DNA of 64,000 bases from Pantoea vagans (lineage in GTDB: Bacteria > Pseudomonadota > Gammaproteobacteria > Enterobacterales > Enterobacteriaceae). Positions 38,853 through 48,547 of this stretch are shown here, one piece after another. The notes beneath the pieces were generated by a model, which made no database searches, was not told where the DNA came from, and was given only the letters and a program-made list of their open reading frames with translations. How positions within the stretch are numbered: the first letter of the stretch is position 1; each line of letters opens with the position of its first letter. The stretch spans positions 3,534,001-3,598,000 of the forward strand of contig NZ_CP038853.1 in NCBI RefSeq assembly GCF_004792415.1, written 5' to 3'. The position numbers and the translations under genes are program-made.

Positions 38853-41126
38853 TTACGCTATTGTGCAATCCTGATGTTTTTTGATTTCCACCAGGCAACT
38901 CATGGCGTTTGGCCCCTGCGTCAGCGACGAGGTGCTGATGTCGAGCGTCAGCACGTTGGGGTTACCCGCGCGATCGAAAGGCTGCCACGCCCTGCCGAAG
39001 CCCGGATCAAACCAGGCACCGGTGGCGATAATCACCACGCCCTGCGTTATACCCTCAGTGATGCGCACACCCGCCAGCATCACACCACGGGCGTTGCTCA
39101 CCTCAATCTCATCGCCTTCCACCAGTCCGCGCGCGGCCGCATCCACTGGATGCATGCAGAGGGTTTCGTGGCCGGCCGTTTTGTTGCCCTGCACCGTGTC
39201 GGTGGCATCCAGCTGGCTGTGTAACCGGTCGGACGGCTGAATGGAGATCATGTGCAGCGGATAGTCACGGCTGACGGGCGAACCGAGCCACTCCTGCGGT
39301 TCACGCCACTCCGGATGACCGGCGAAATCGTCCAGCTGGTAGTCCGCAATGGTCTGGCTGAACAGCTCGATTTTGCCGCTGGCGGTTTTGATCGGATTCG
39401 CCTGCGGATCGGCGCGGAAATCCTCCATAAACTGGTAGGGCTTGCCGCCTTCCGGAATTTCCACAAAGCCGCGCTGCCAGAATTCATCAAACTCCGGGAA
39501 ATCGATGCCCTTACGCTGATGCGCGGTGGCGCACTGCTGATAAAGATGCGCGATCCACTGCATCTCGTTGCGCCCTTCGGTAAAGGTGTCGCGATAGCCG
39601 AGACGCTCTGCTAAGTCGGCAAAAATATCGAAGTCGTTGCGCGCCTGATGCTGCGGCTTAATCGCCTGATGCATGGCCAGCACAAAGCGGTCACGTGACG
39701 AGCCGCCGATGTCGTTGCGCTCCAGTGTGGTCGTCGCGGGCAGCACGATGTCCGCCATCTGCGCCGCTGGCGTCCAGACGATATCCTGCACCACCACCGT
39801 ATCGGGCCGTTGCCAGCCCTCCACCAGCCGGTTCAGCTGCTGATGATGGTGGAACGGATTGCCGCCCGCCCAGTGCACCATGTGGATGTCGGGATAGTGC
39901 AGCGTTTCACCCTGAAAGCGGTAAGGCTGGCCGGGGTTGAGCAGCATATCGCTGATGCGCGCCACCGGAATCGACAGTCCCGAAGGATTCGGGCCAGTGC
40001 TCATCATCGGCGCTGGCCCTTCCTGACGCGGGTTGCCGACGCTGTTCATCGACCCGTGACCAAAGGAGAACCCTGCGCCCGGCAGGCCAGGCTGACCGAG
40101 CATTGAGGAGAGCGCAATCATCATCCAGTAAGGCTGCTCGCCGCGATGGGCGCGCTGCACGGAATAGGAGCAGGTAATAAAGCTGCGCTTGCCGGTCAGT
40201 TGCTGCGCCAGCTGCACGATGCGGTCAGCCGGAATGCCAGTGATACGGCTGGCCCAGCCGGCGGTTTTCGCCACGCCGTCGGTTTCGCCCAGCAGATAGG
40301 CGCGCAGCTGCGGCCAGCCGGTGCAGTGGCTGGCGAGAAACGCCTCGTCAACCGCGCCGCGCTGGATGATCTCATGACCCAGCGCCAGCATCAGCGCCAC
40401 GTCGGTGTTGGGGCGAATCGGGATCCATTCGGCGTTCACAAATTCCGGGCAGTCATCGCGCATCGGGCTGATGTTGATGACCGGCGTGCCTTTAGCCGCC
40501 AGCTGCATCAGCGCCGGTTTCAGGCTATGCTGCCCTGCGCCTCCCGAGGCGACCTGGGCGTTTTTCAGCGCCAGCCCGCCAAAGGCGACAAATATTTCGG
40601 CATGCTCCACTACCTGCGGCCACTCGGTAACACGTCCGGTTAGCGGCATATAGGTGCCGATTACATAGGGCAGGAAGAACTGCGCCGCGCCCCAGCTGTA
40701 GTTACCCTGCTGATCGACGCCGCCGCCACCCTGAAAGTAGAAGCGACGCACCAGCGTGCGGGCATGGTTGACGCGACCGGCCGATGACCAGCCGTAGGAG
40801 CCGTTAAAAATACCCGACGCACCGTAGCGCTCGCGGACGCGGCGATTCTCTTCCGCCACCAGATCCAGCGCGGTTTCCCAGTCCACGGCGACAAAATCTT
40901 CCCGGCCTCGCAGCGTGCGGTCGCTCTTCTCGCGTGACTTCAGCCACGAGCGGCGCACCATCGGCTGGCGAATGCGTTTGTCGGAGTAGACCAGCTCGGG
41001 AATGGTGTGGATCATCGGCGACGGATCGGCATCGGCGAAGAAAGGTTCGCAGCCAGTCAGACGATCGTTTTCAGTGACGGCGGTAAACGCGCCCCAGTGC
41101 GCCAGATGTGGCACTTTGGTTTTCAT
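38853..41126 (-). CDS. BisC/TorZ-type molybdopterin oxidoreductase
   Basis: The product (757 residues from 41126) belongs to the DMSO reductase family, biotin sulfoxide/TMAO reductase branch. The molybdenum-ligand serine region is visible as NGSYGWSSAGRVNHAR, and a C-terminal molydopterin dinucleotide-binding domain is present. No twin-arginine signal is seen, so it should be cytoplasmic, as BisC is. It would reduce a sulfoxide or N-oxide such as biotin sulfoxide or free methionine sulfoxide. The open frame runs on upstream to 41846 but overlaps galR there; MKTKVPHLAHWGAF is the family-like start. Its ribosome site is weak, so the true start could lie up to 20 codons upstream. Confidence 0.85.
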   Translation of the reverse strand: MKTKVPHLAHWGAFTAVTENDRLTGCEPFFADADPSPMIHTIPELVYSDKRIRQPMVRRSWLKSREKSDRTLRGREDFVAVDWETALDLVAEENRRVRERYGASGIFNGSYGWSSAGRVNHARTLVRRFYFQGGGGVDQQGNYSWGAAQFFLPYVIGTYMPLTGRVTEWPQVVEHAEIFVAFGGLALKNAQVASGGAGQHSLKPALMQLAAKGTPVINISPMRDDCPEFVNAEWIPIRPNTDVALMLALGHEIIQRGAVDEAFLASHCTGWPQLRAYLLGETDGVAKTAGWASRITGIPADRIVQLAQQLTGKRSFITCSYSVQRAHRGEQPYWMMIALSSMLGQPGLPGAGFSFGHGSMNSVGNPRQEGPAPMMSTGPNPSGLSIPVARISDMLLNPGQPYRFQGETLHYPDIHMVHWAGGNPFHHHQQLNRLVEGWQRPDTVVVQDIVWTPAAQMADIVLPATTTLERNDIGGSSRDRFVLAMHQAIKPQHQARNDFDIFADLAERLGYRDTFTEGRNEMQWIAHLYQQCATAHQRKGIDFPEFDEFWQRGFVEIPEGGKPYQFMEDFRADPQANPIKTASGKIELFSQTIADYQLDDFAGHPEWREPQEWLGSPVSRDYPLHMISIQPSDRLHSQLDATDTVQGNKTAGHETLCMHPVDAAARGLVEGDEIEVSNARGVMLAGVRITEGITQGVVIIATGAWFDPGFGRAWQPFDRAGNPNVLTLDISTSSLTQGPNAMSCLVEIKKHQDCTIA

Positions 41127-41286
41127 CGTTGTTTTTTTCACGGTAGCCAGGTGGGGAACTGAGCATAACATGGGGCGACGTCTCAGCAGAAGATGTGCCT
41201 GTGGGTCTGATTTTGCCCCTTTTTGCGACGACGCTGGCATTCTGTCGGGTTGATGTGTCCGCCCTTTTCCGTAACACTGATGCGAT

Positions 41287-41302
41287 GTGTAAACGTTTTC
41301 CC
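41287..41302. promoter_or_regulatory. GalR-type operator upstream of galR
   Basis: GTGTAAACGTTTTCCC matches the GalR/GalS operator pattern (GTGNAANCGNTTNCAC) at nearly all fixed positions. It lies 17 bases before the galR start codon and suggests autoregulation. Confidence 0.7.
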
Positions 41303-41318
41303 CAAAGCAGGTCAACGC

Positions 41319-42320
41319 ATGGCTACCATAAAGGATGTTGCGCGACTGGCGGGCGTTTCTGTCGCCACAGTCTCCCGTGTAATCAATAATTCTCCCAAAG
41401 CCAGCGACAGCTCCCGACAGGCCGTAGGCCAGGCGATGGAGCAGCTTCAGTATCACCCGAATGCCAACGCACGCGCGCTGGCGCAGCAATCGACCGAAAC
41501 GCTCGGCCTGATTGTCGGTGACGTCTCCGATCCCTTTTTTGGCGCAATGGTGAAAGCCGTGGATGAAGTGGCAGGCGACACCGGTAACTTTTTGCTGATT
41601 GGTAACGGTTACCATAATGAGCAAAAAGAGCGGCAGGCGATTGAACAGCTGATGCGTCACCGCTGCGCGGCGCTGGTAGTGCACGCCAAGAAAATTCCCG
41701 ACGCAGAACTGGAAGTGCTGATGAAGCAGGTGCCGGGTATGGTGCTGCTGAACCGCCTGATTAAAGGCTTTGAAAAGCGCTGTATTGCACTCGACGATCG
41801 CTACGGTGCCTGGCTGGCGACCCGCCATCTGATCCAGCTCGGCCACCAGAATATCGCCTTTATCTGCTCAACCCACACCATCTCTGATGCCGAAGATCGC
41901 CTGCAGGGTTACTACGATGCGCTGAAAGAGCACGGTCTGCCATGCAGCGATCGGCTGGTGACCTGGGGCGAACCGGACGAAGTGGGCGGTGAGCAGGCGA
42001 TGACAGAACTGCTGGGACGCGGCAGGAATTTCACCGCCGTCGCCTGCTACAACGACTCCATGGCGGCGGGCGCGCTGGCGGTGCTGAGCGATAACGGCGT
42101 CCGCGTGCCGGAAGAGATGTCGCTGATCGGCTTCGATGATGTGCTGGTGTCGCGCTATGTGCGACCACGCCTCACGACGGTCCGCTATCCGATTGTCACG
42201 ATGGCGCAGCAGGCGGCCCAACTGGCACTGGCGCTGGCCAACGATCTGCCGCTGCCGGAAGTGACCCACATGTTCAGCCCGACGCTGGTGCGCCGTCACT
42301 CGGTCAGCGGCCCGGCCTGA
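41319..42320 (+). CDS. galR: Galactose operon repressor GalR
   Basis: The 333-residue LacI-family protein begins MATIKDVARLAGVSVATVSR, the GalR helix-turn-helix with the hinge following, and has a periplasmic-binding-like sugar domain. I chose the ATG at 41319 because it matches the family N-terminus; the open frame extends 32 codons upstream without a family-like sequence. It normally represses galactose uptake and use genes. It lies downstream of aas and the omr RNAs as in E. coli, although the efflux operon, PBP gene and molybdoenzyme gene are extra here. Confidence 0.93.
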   Translation: MATIKDVARLAGVSVATVSRVINNSPKASDSSRQAVGQAMEQLQYHPNANARALAQQSTETLGLIVGDVSDPFFGAMVKAVDEVAGDTGNFLLIGNGYHNEQKERQAIEQLMRHRCAALVVHAKKIPDAELEVLMKQVPGMVLLNRLIKGFEKRCIALDDRYGAWLATRHLIQLGHQNIAFICSTHTISDAEDRLQGYYDALKEHGLPCSDRLVTWGEPDEVGGEQAMTELLGRGRNFTAVACYNDSMAAGALAVLSDNGVRVPEEMSLIGFDDVLVSRYVRPRLTTVRYPIVTMAQQAAQLALALANDLPLPEVTHMFSPTLVRRHSVSGPA

Positions 42321-42459
42321 CGCGGCAAGCGGAATCAGTCCGCTGCGATGGGAAAACCCCGCGCAGCGGACTGCCGCATCCTCTTCCTGCCTGGTTCATA
42401 CCGGGTGCGTAAATCTCCTGTTCCGGCGCGTCATTACCGCCCTCTTCCGTCCGTCACCT

Positions 42460-43461
42460 CTACCACAGCGCGTTCTGGCGGCTGATCTCGCCCCAGCGTA
42501 AGTACATATCGCAGGACATCATGAAATCGTTATGCCACCTCCACCAGGCATGGAGCGCGTAGTAAGCCAGGCACGGCAGATAGCAGAGCAGGAAATAGAC
42601 TTCGAACCACAGATTCCATCCCAGCAGCATGGCAATCAGTCCAGTCAGTGCCAGCCAGACAAACTCCACCGCAAGCAGCAACAGCAGCCGTAGCCACAGC
42701 GGTTTTTCATACAGCGCACGCAGCGGGGTCGCTGATGAGAACAGCAGGTCGATCTCGTTCATAAACAGATGACCCAGGAAGATATAGCGCCGGGTAAAGC
42801 GCAGAGAAAGCAGGTTTATCGCCAGCACCACCGCGCAGAGCACCAGCATGGTGATAATCGCTTTCAGCGTAAAGTAGTGCCCGTAAAGGTCAAATGCCTC
42901 GCGGTGACGCAACGGGGCGATGGTCAGCAGAGTCATCAGCAGGCTCATCAACACCGGCAGCGCCAGATAGTGTGAAAGCCGTCGGTAGCGCAGAGTATCC
43001 CTGGGCGCGACAAACACCTGTCTGATATAGCGTGGCCGCAGCAGGGCAAACAGCCCCCAGATCAGCAGCGGGGCCGTTACGGCCAGCACCGTCAGCGCAA
43101 TGGCTGGCGGAGTCAGTAACAGTACAGCGCCGGTCAGGCCACCCGCCAGCAGCATCGCAAACGGCAGCACCACCAGGGGCGCATAAATAACGCGATCCGC
43201 GCGCTTCGGATCCTGATCCGCAAAGCAGCTCAGATCAACATTTTTGACCACGATTTTGTAGGCCCAGTAGGCGCGAAGATCGGCAATAAAGGCGTAGAGT
43301 ATCAGCGCTAAAATCGCGCTCACACAGCCGATATCCTTCACGGAAAGCGAAAATCCGCTATTTTTCCAGTAAAAACCCAGCAGAGTCAGCGTCACCAGAT
43401 AGATAACCGGCAGGGTCCTTTTATCCTGATAGCGAATAAAGGTGAAATAATCAGGGATCAT
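42460..43461 (-). CDS. Polytopic membrane protein of unknown function, last gene of the biosynthetic cluster
   Basis: I do not recognise the family. The 333-residue protein has about eight to nine hydrophobic segments (for example YLVTLTLLGFYW, VSAILALILYAFI, AMLLAGGLTGAVLLL, VEFVWLALTGLIAMLLGW), a basic loop, and an aromatic-rich C-terminus (YYALHAWWRWHNDF). It begins 4 bases after the malonyltransferase stop codon, so it belongs to the same operon. By position it could take part in export or membrane insertion of the product; that is a guess. It converges on galR across 139 bases. Confidence 0.75.
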   Translation of the reverse strand: MIPDYFTFIRYQDKRTLPVIYLVTLTLLGFYWKNSGFSLSVKDIGCVSAILALILYAFIADLRAYWAYKIVVKNVDLSCFADQDPKRADRVIYAPLVVLPFAMLLAGGLTGAVLLLTPPAIALTVLAVTAPLLIWGLFALLRPRYIRQVFVAPRDTLRYRRLSHYLALPVLMSLLMTLLTIAPLRHREAFDLYGHYFTLKAIITMLVLCAVVLAINLLSLRFTRRYIFLGHLFMNEIDLLFSSATPLRALYEKPLWLRLLLLLAVEFVWLALTGLIAMLLGWNLWFEVYFLLCYLPCLAYYALHAWWRWHNDFMMSCDMYLRWGEISRQNALW

Positions 43462-43465
43462 AATT

Positions 43466-44404
43466 TTACTCTGACATCGCTATGGCGGTCCGGCTGTGCA
43501 GAACCGGATCGGCAGAGACACCGGAAAAGTCATTCAGCATCTGTCCCAGATAGGCTTTGTTGCTCATCTCAATGAACAGCGGCTGCGCAGAATGGTTCAG
43601 GCAGTGCAACAGGCTATCGCGCCATTTCACCGTGTGAGTCAGATGCAGTGACAGATTCTCTTTTATCCGGGCGGCATCCGACTCAGGCTGGCCGGTGACA
43701 TTCATCAGCACCGGATGTTGCGGTGTGCTGATCGGCTGACCGGCGAGAAAATTCCGCATTGGCTCAACCCCCGCCTCCATCAACCGCGTATGCCAGGCCC
43801 CGCTGACGCCCAGCCTGATCGGGCTGTAGCCGTTCTCCAGCAGGACCTGACTGAATTGATTAAGCGCCGCAGCGGACCCGCCTATGACCTGCTGCTGTGG
43901 CGTGTTGTCGCAGCTGATATCCAGCGCGATACCGGAACGTTCAATCAGATCCCTGAGGGTGCCATAGTCGGCGCCCTTCAGCGCCAGCATGGATCCTTTG
44001 CAGACTTTACTGACCGCATCCATCGTGCTGGCACGAAAATGTAAGGCGCGGAACAGCGTCTCCAGCGAGAGTGCTCCGGCGGCAAATAGCGCGCTGTACT
44101 CGCCGACACTGTGGCCGCAGGAGGCGACGATCTGGCTGCCAGGGAAACGTTGCCGCCACAGGCTGAACAGCGACAGGTTGATCGCCGTGACCGCCAACTG
44201 CTGCACCGGAGTCTGTATCAGCTTATTCATCGGCCCTTTCAGGCAGACCCGACGCAGATCGCTGCCTGAAATATCGCTGGCACAATCCCAGATGGCGCGG
44301 GTGGTGTCATTCACCGCCCACAGATCGCTTCCCATCCCGATAAGGGGATTTCCCTGACCGGAAAAAAGCAGTACGACCGGGCGCGCCGGACTTTTAAGCG
44401 TCAT
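43466..44404 (-). CDS. Malonyl-CoA:ACP transacylase (FabD/CylD-like)
   Basis: The 312-residue protein has the acyltransferase signature GHSVGEYSAL with nucleophile Ser99, the N-terminal FSGQGNP loop, and catalytic His205 in GAWHTRLM. It should load malonyl units onto the cluster's acyl carrier protein. The start at 44404 is preferred because AAGGAC lies 6 bases upstream and it follows the outer-membrane protein stop codon by 10 bases; an in-frame start 11 codons upstream would overlap that gene. Housekeeping fabD is expected elsewhere, so this copy is pathway-specific. Confidence 0.9.
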   Translation of the reverse strand: MTLKSPARPVVLLFSGQGNPLIGMGSDLWAVNDTTRAIWDCASDISGSDLRRVCLKGPMNKLIQTPVQQLAVTAINLSLFSLWRQRFPGSQIVASCGHSVGEYSALFAAGALSLETLFRALHFRASTMDAVSKVCKGSMLALKGADYGTLRDLIERSGIALDISCDNTPQQQVIGGSAAALNQFSQVLLENGYSPIRLGVSGAWHTRLMEAGVEPMRNFLAGQPISTPQHPVLMNVTGQPESDAARIKENLSLHLTHTVKWRDSLLHCLNHSAQPLFIEMSNKAYLGQMLNDFSGVSADPVLHSRTAIAMSE

Positions 44405-44414
44405 GGTTATGTCC

Positions 44415-45797
44415 TTATAAGTAGTAATTGAAGCCAAGATAAATACCTACTGACTGGCCGAAGAGCGCAAACTCAGAATCGGCGCTGCCCAGCGCCGCAC
44501 CCATCCCGCTAAACAGTTCAAGCCGCTCGCTGACGGCACTTAGCGGCGTACTGACGTGGAAGCCCGCCAGGGAACTGTTATCCACCAGATTGAGGATCAG
44601 ATAGGGCTGCAGCCGGGTCTGTCCGGCAAACTGCAGGCTCGACCAGGCATTGAGATAGTGTTTCCCCTGCAGCATCCCTTTATTGCCGGTATTACTGATT
44701 TCAGATGACATCAGGTATTTGTAATCATCAAACGCCCGGTCAAGCGGGCCGAATCCGCTGCGGGTGTTGAGAAAACGCACCAGCTGACGCTGTTTTTGCC
44801 ACCGGGAACGGGAATAGCCTTCACTCTGGAAATAGTATTCCAGCCCAAACACATCAAAGGTCTCTGAGGCATATTGCCCGCCAACCGCCAGCTCAACGCC
44901 CTGTTTATCTTCAGCCTGATAGAGCGAGGCGGGAAACGCATAGCGTTGAAGGGCGTTACGCTGAGCATCGGAGAGGTGACGCCAGCGCTGCGCAGTGTGA
45001 TAGGCCGCCTCAGCATTCAGCGTCAGCTGAGGGGTGTAACGGAAGCTGTCAGAAAGCGCCACCGAGCGTGACTCCCCCAGAAGAACACGGACGCCGGGCG
45101 TATGGTCGCTGAACTGATGGGAGGTATAACTTAGCAGCCAGGCTTCACTGCTGTTTCCACGCTGGCTGGCGGACCAGTTGCCTGAAGAGAGATAGGGTTT
45201 ATCGATTGTCGCCAGCCGCGGTACCAGCGTCAGGGACAACGCATGATCCGGGTTATCGGCCCGCAGGGTTGCCGCCCAGGAAGAGGAAGGATAGACCGAA
45301 CGCATCTGCGGCTGATAAAACCGGGTCGGCTTAAAACCACCGTACCAGGTGCTGATAAGATCGTAAGGCGAATGCAGAAAAAAGAGCCCTGGCTTCGCTT
45401 TGAGTTTACCCGCCTCAAGCTGAACATGGTCTGATACCGCGTAAACCAGCCTGAGCTGTTCAATCAGCGCACGGGAACGGTGCGTATCACTTTCGAATAC
45501 GCCGGTTGACCGGACGTTATACCAGGTCAGCCCGTAGAGTGAAAAATCGAGATTCAGCACATTATCTTTCAGCGAGCAGTTACTGGTGACGCTGATGCCC
45601 GCATCGTTATACAGATTGTTTCGGGTATAGGGATTTTTGCCCGCAATCTGCCACGGTGAAGTCTGTTTCTTCTGGTATGACATCTGCTCGAACAGCGTCA
45701 CCGTGCTGTTTTGCGCTATCTCAGTACCCGAGAAGCAGCCAGCCCGCAGGCTCAGCGAAACAGCGCACAGTACTAATCCAGCCAGTACGCGCTTCAT
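44415..45797 (-). CDS. Predicted outer-membrane beta-barrel protein
   Basis: The 460-residue protein has a signal peptide (about residues 1-19, MKRVLAGLVLCAVSLSLRA). It continues with many short alternating strands rich in Tyr, Trp, Ser and Gln, and ends in a polar/aromatic strand (SVGIYLGFNYYL). Those are features of outer-membrane barrels. I do not recognise a named family. Its start codon overlaps the end of the LolA-like gene by four bases. With the ABC permease, ATPase and LolA-like protein it could complete a route from the inner membrane to the cell surface. Confidence 0.75.
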   Translation of the reverse strand: MKRVLAGLVLCAVSLSLRAGCFSGTEIAQNSTVTLFEQMSYQKKQTSPWQIAGKNPYTRNNLYNDAGISVTSNCSLKDNVLNLDFSLYGLTWYNVRSTGVFESDTHRSRALIEQLRLVYAVSDHVQLEAGKLKAKPGLFFLHSPYDLISTWYGGFKPTRFYQPQMRSVYPSSSWAATLRADNPDHALSLTLVPRLATIDKPYLSSGNWSASQRGNSSEAWLLSYTSHQFSDHTPGVRVLLGESRSVALSDSFRYTPQLTLNAEAAYHTAQRWRHLSDAQRNALQRYAFPASLYQAEDKQGVELAVGGQYASETFDVFGLEYYFQSEGYSRSRWQKQRQLVRFLNTRSGFGPLDRAFDDYKYLMSSEISNTGNKGMLQGKHYLNAWSSLQFAGQTRLQPYLILNLVDNSSLAGFHVSTPLSAVSERLELFSGMGAALGSADSEFALFGQSVGIYLGFNYYL

Positions 45798-46579
45798 TTC
45801 AGCCCCCGCTGGATAGCCTCGCGGGTGAAATACGATTCCGGCAGTGATTCCAGACGGACGTCGCTGTATTCCATTACGGAATAACGCTGGCCGTGGCGGA
45901 TATCCTTCACCACGATTTTCGTCGGGCGCATTTTGCCCAGTACCTTCTGAAAATTATGGTACGACACCTCTTTAAGCAGCTGTTTATCCAGCGAGTAGTA
46001 GGCGGCTTTGAAGGGGCGGTTATCCCCCTCTTTCTCGACGTAATAGATCACCTGAGGCCAGGTCACCTCTTCTGACCTGCGGTCTAATTGCAGCGAATAA
46101 CAGACTTTGTCGCCGCACGGCACTTCTCCCAGTAATCTGGCGTGATAGGCATATTCAAAATTGGTCACAATGACATCGCCGTTGGAAATCTGCCCGACCA
46201 ACCGCTGCTGGGGCGAAACCGGAATCGGACGGCGCAGTTCAGGCGTATAAAACCACAGCGCATACCAGTCAGAAAACAGCACCTTTCCACGATCGCGCGG
46301 CGGGTATATAAAACGCGCCAGCGAACGCGCATCAGCTTTGGTTTCCCCATCGGGCTTCATAAAGCGCATGGAGATATCCAGCACCTGTTTATTTTCAGGC
46401 TGCGTGGATCCCGCTTTATATTCGCCGATGGTTAGTGTGTAGCGGAAAGGCTTATTCGGCGAGCGAACGTCATCGGCACGCCGGATAATTTCAATCGCCT
46501 TTTCATCTGCGGGCGCTGAATAAGCCCACATCGGCCAGACTAAACAGGAGAGTGTTATTGCAACAGCTATGAACCCCAT
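45794..46579 (-). CDS. Outer-membrane lipoprotein-sorting (LolA-like) periplasmic protein
   Basis: The 261-residue protein has a signal peptide (about residues 1-22, ending in Y-S-A) and the pattern of the LolA-like/outer-membrane lipoprotein-sorting family (Pfam 17131 type): a strand-rich core with SMRFMKPDGETKADARSLAR, LWFYTPELRRPIPVSPQQRL and a C-terminal YSDVRLESLPESYFTREAI. Members often sit beside FtsX-type permeases and are thought to ferry hydrophobic cargo across the periplasm. AAGGAAG precedes the ATG. It lies between the permease and the outer-membrane protein. Confidence 0.85.
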   Translation of the reverse strand: MGFIAVAITLSCLVWPMWAYSAPADEKAIEIIRRADDVRSPNKPFRYTLTIGEYKAGSTQPENKQVLDISMRFMKPDGETKADARSLARFIYPPRDRGKVLFSDWYALWFYTPELRRPIPVSPQQRLVGQISNGDVIVTNFEYAYHARLLGEVPCGDKVCYSLQLDRRSEEVTWPQVIYYVEKEGDNRPFKAAYYSLDKQLLKEVSYHNFQKVLGKMRPTKIVVKDIRHGQRYSVMEYSDVRLESLPESYFTREAIQRGLK

Positions 46580-46588
46580 ACCGCTTCC

Positions 46589-47899
46589 TTACGAGAATTT
46601 AAACGCATCCGAAATGTTAAGCCGCGAGGCACGCAGCGCTGGCAGCACCGAAGCACCGGTTGCCGTTAATATCGGCAGCACCAGCGTGATCCAGATAAGC
46701 GCCACGCTGTCCGTTTTAATAAATGCCGTATAGCCTACGGACTGGCCCGGCGACGGCGGCATCGCAATGCCGTAAACATTAATTACGCAGGCGATGAGAT
46801 ACCCCACGACCAGGCTGCCGACAGCGCCAGTGATGCCCGTCAATATTCCCTCAATTAAAAACAGTCTTGTCACATGCAGTGGTTTTAAACCAATCGCCCT
46901 GAGCGTGGTAATTTCCCGGGTACGTTCAATAATATTCATCGTCATGGCGTTGCCGATCATAAAGATGACAATCAGACTGACAATCAGCTTAATAAAGAAA
47001 TAAATGCCGGACAGCAGTCCTTCGACTTGCTGATAAAAGAGTGAGACCTCTTTCCACTCTTTAACGATTAGCGGCAGGTTGTGCTTCGCAATAAAACGGC
47101 GCAGGTTGTCGGTGAAGACGGCGGTCTCATGCTCTTTCAGCAGGATCAGCACCTTACTTACGCCCCCGGTTCCCATAATACGTTGCGCGGTATCCAGGGG
47201 TATTTTCATCGCCACGTCATCGTAATCTTTGATGCCCGATTCAAACACACCGCGCAGCTTCATGGATAATGCCCCCTGCCCGCCATGCGTGTTGACCACC
47301 AGCACGTCAAGCCAGTCGTCGTAACGGGCATTAAGCGTTCTCGCCAGGCCGCTGCCCAGGGTAACTTCACTGGTTTTGACGCGTGACAAATCGCTGCCGG
47401 AAATTAACTTATCAAAAGAGCCCAGCGTTAATGCCGGTAAAGGCTCCACCCCCAGCGCAGAGAAATAGCTGGACGTTTCACTTTCATAGTGCGAAATCAT
47501 CCCGGTAAACTCCAGCTGACCAGAAAGGGTCGATATATATCCGGCCAGATCCGGATCATTGAGAATTTCGCCCCTGAGCCAGCTATAGTTATCAATCAGA
47601 CTTTTATTTTTATTGGAGGTGTCAAAATAGTTCTGGTTATAGATCTGAACATGCCCGACATTGGTACGTATCGTCTGCTCTTTTAAAATCCAGAATGAAT
47701 AATCGATAAATCCGCCATATAAAAAAATCGACACACCGCCCAGCATGATGGCGGCCAGGGTTGAAAAGGAGCGTCGCTTGTGGCGGAAAAGATTTAAAAA
47801 GGCAAACTTTACATCCCGCGAACGATATAAAGCACACCAGATAATATAAATCAGAATGATAACAACCATACCATTGGCTAAAAGCATTTGACTGGACAT
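46589..47899 (-). CDS. ABC transporter permease, FtsX/MacB/LolE type
   Basis: The 436-residue protein has one or two helices near the N-terminus, including one followed by NLFRHKRRSFSTLAAIMLGG. A large periplasmic domain follows (about residues 75-285), then three C-terminal helices (FFIKLIVSLIVIFMIGNAMTM onward) with TREITTLRAIGLKPLHV, the conserved FtsX-family cytoplasmic loop. Such permeases move lipids, lipoproteins or peptides out of the inner membrane rather than importing solutes. Its ATG directly follows the stop codon of the upstream secreted-protein gene. Confidence 0.88.
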   Translation of the reverse strand: MSSQMLLANGMVVIILIYIIWCALYRSRDVKFAFLNLFRHKRRSFSTLAAIMLGGVSIFLYGGFIDYSFWILKEQTIRTNVGHVQIYNQNYFDTSNKNKSLIDNYSWLRGEILNDPDLAGYISTLSGQLEFTGMISHYESETSSYFSALGVEPLPALTLGSFDKLISGSDLSRVKTSEVTLGSGLARTLNARYDDWLDVLVVNTHGGQGALSMKLRGVFESGIKDYDDVAMKIPLDTAQRIMGTGGVSKVLILLKEHETAVFTDNLRRFIAKHNLPLIVKEWKEVSLFYQQVEGLLSGIYFFIKLIVSLIVIFMIGNAMTMNIIERTREITTLRAIGLKPLHVTRLFLIEGILTGITGAVGSLVVGYLIACVINVYGIAMPPSPGQSVGYTAFIKTDSVALIWITLVLPILTATGASVLPALRASRLNISDAFKFS

Positions 47900-48547
47900 T
47901 TATTTCCCTTCCAGCAGCGGTAATAAGACGTGCCTGACTTCATTCATATCCCATTCCGGGGCACGGTCAGAGGTGAGTACCGCAGCAGCGTCTGGATTCT
48001 GCTGCGTCAGTTTCGCCAGCAGTGCCTCTGCCCCGGCCTGCTGTTCACAACTCAGCAGCGCCCGATAACGCATCCCGATGAGATGTTCCACCAGCCCGGC
48101 ATTGAATACCTGCGTGTTGTCCAGCATCAGAGCCGTATCCTTCAGCGTAACGACACAGCGCCCGATATCGGCCGCCAGCCAGGCATCAACCCGCGCGCGT
48201 AAATAGCGTACCCGCGGGTCAGCTTCGTGCAGGTCAACCGCCTCATCCAGATAGAAAAACCCCGTTTTGGCGTATTCAGATGCCCGGATAAAATCACCGG
48301 TAGTCAGAAAATAACGGGCCTGCCGCAGCATCCCATAGGCGTGGAACACCAGCGAAAGCACGTTGTCGCTGGCGCTGTACTCGTTGAACAGGGCCTGGGT
48401 GACGTCGGCAAGCGCGCCGGGCCGATCCGGTAATCCGCTCTGTATGACATGCGCCGCAACGGGAGCGAAAGAGGCTTGGGCCTGACCGGTACCGGCGAGA
48501 CTCAGCAGGCACACGCAGAGCAGCAGAAAATTACGATTGCGCGTCAT
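47900..48547 (-). CDS. Secreted protein of unknown function in the export module
   Basis: I do not recognise the family. The 215-residue protein has a signal peptide (about residues 1-25, MTRNRNFLLLCVCLLSLAGT then GQAQA). The mature part is alpha-helical, with leucine/alanine spacing like that of TPR-type repeats, and two central cysteines (in DIGRCVVTL and LLSCEQQ). It overlaps the end of the ATPase gene by 17 bases and touches the permease gene. Its position suggests a periplasmic accessory of the ABC exporter. Confidence 0.7.
   Translation of the reverse strand: MTRNRNFLLLCVCLLSLAGTGQAQASFAPVAAHVIQSGLPDRPGALADVTQALFNEYSASDNVLSLVFHAYGMLRQARYFLTTGDFIRASEYAKTGFFYLDEAVDLHEADPRVRYLRARVDAWLAADIGRCVVTLKDTALMLDNTQVFNAGLVEHLIGMRYRALLSCEQQAGAEALLAKLTQQNPDAAAVLTSDRAPEWDMNEVRHVLLPLLEGK

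Noticed and set aside
38853..41846. 997-codon version of the molybdoenzyme with a 240-residue N-terminal extension
   Set aside because: The extension is antisense to galR and its sequence is unlike the BisC/TorZ family; the family-like start is at 41126.
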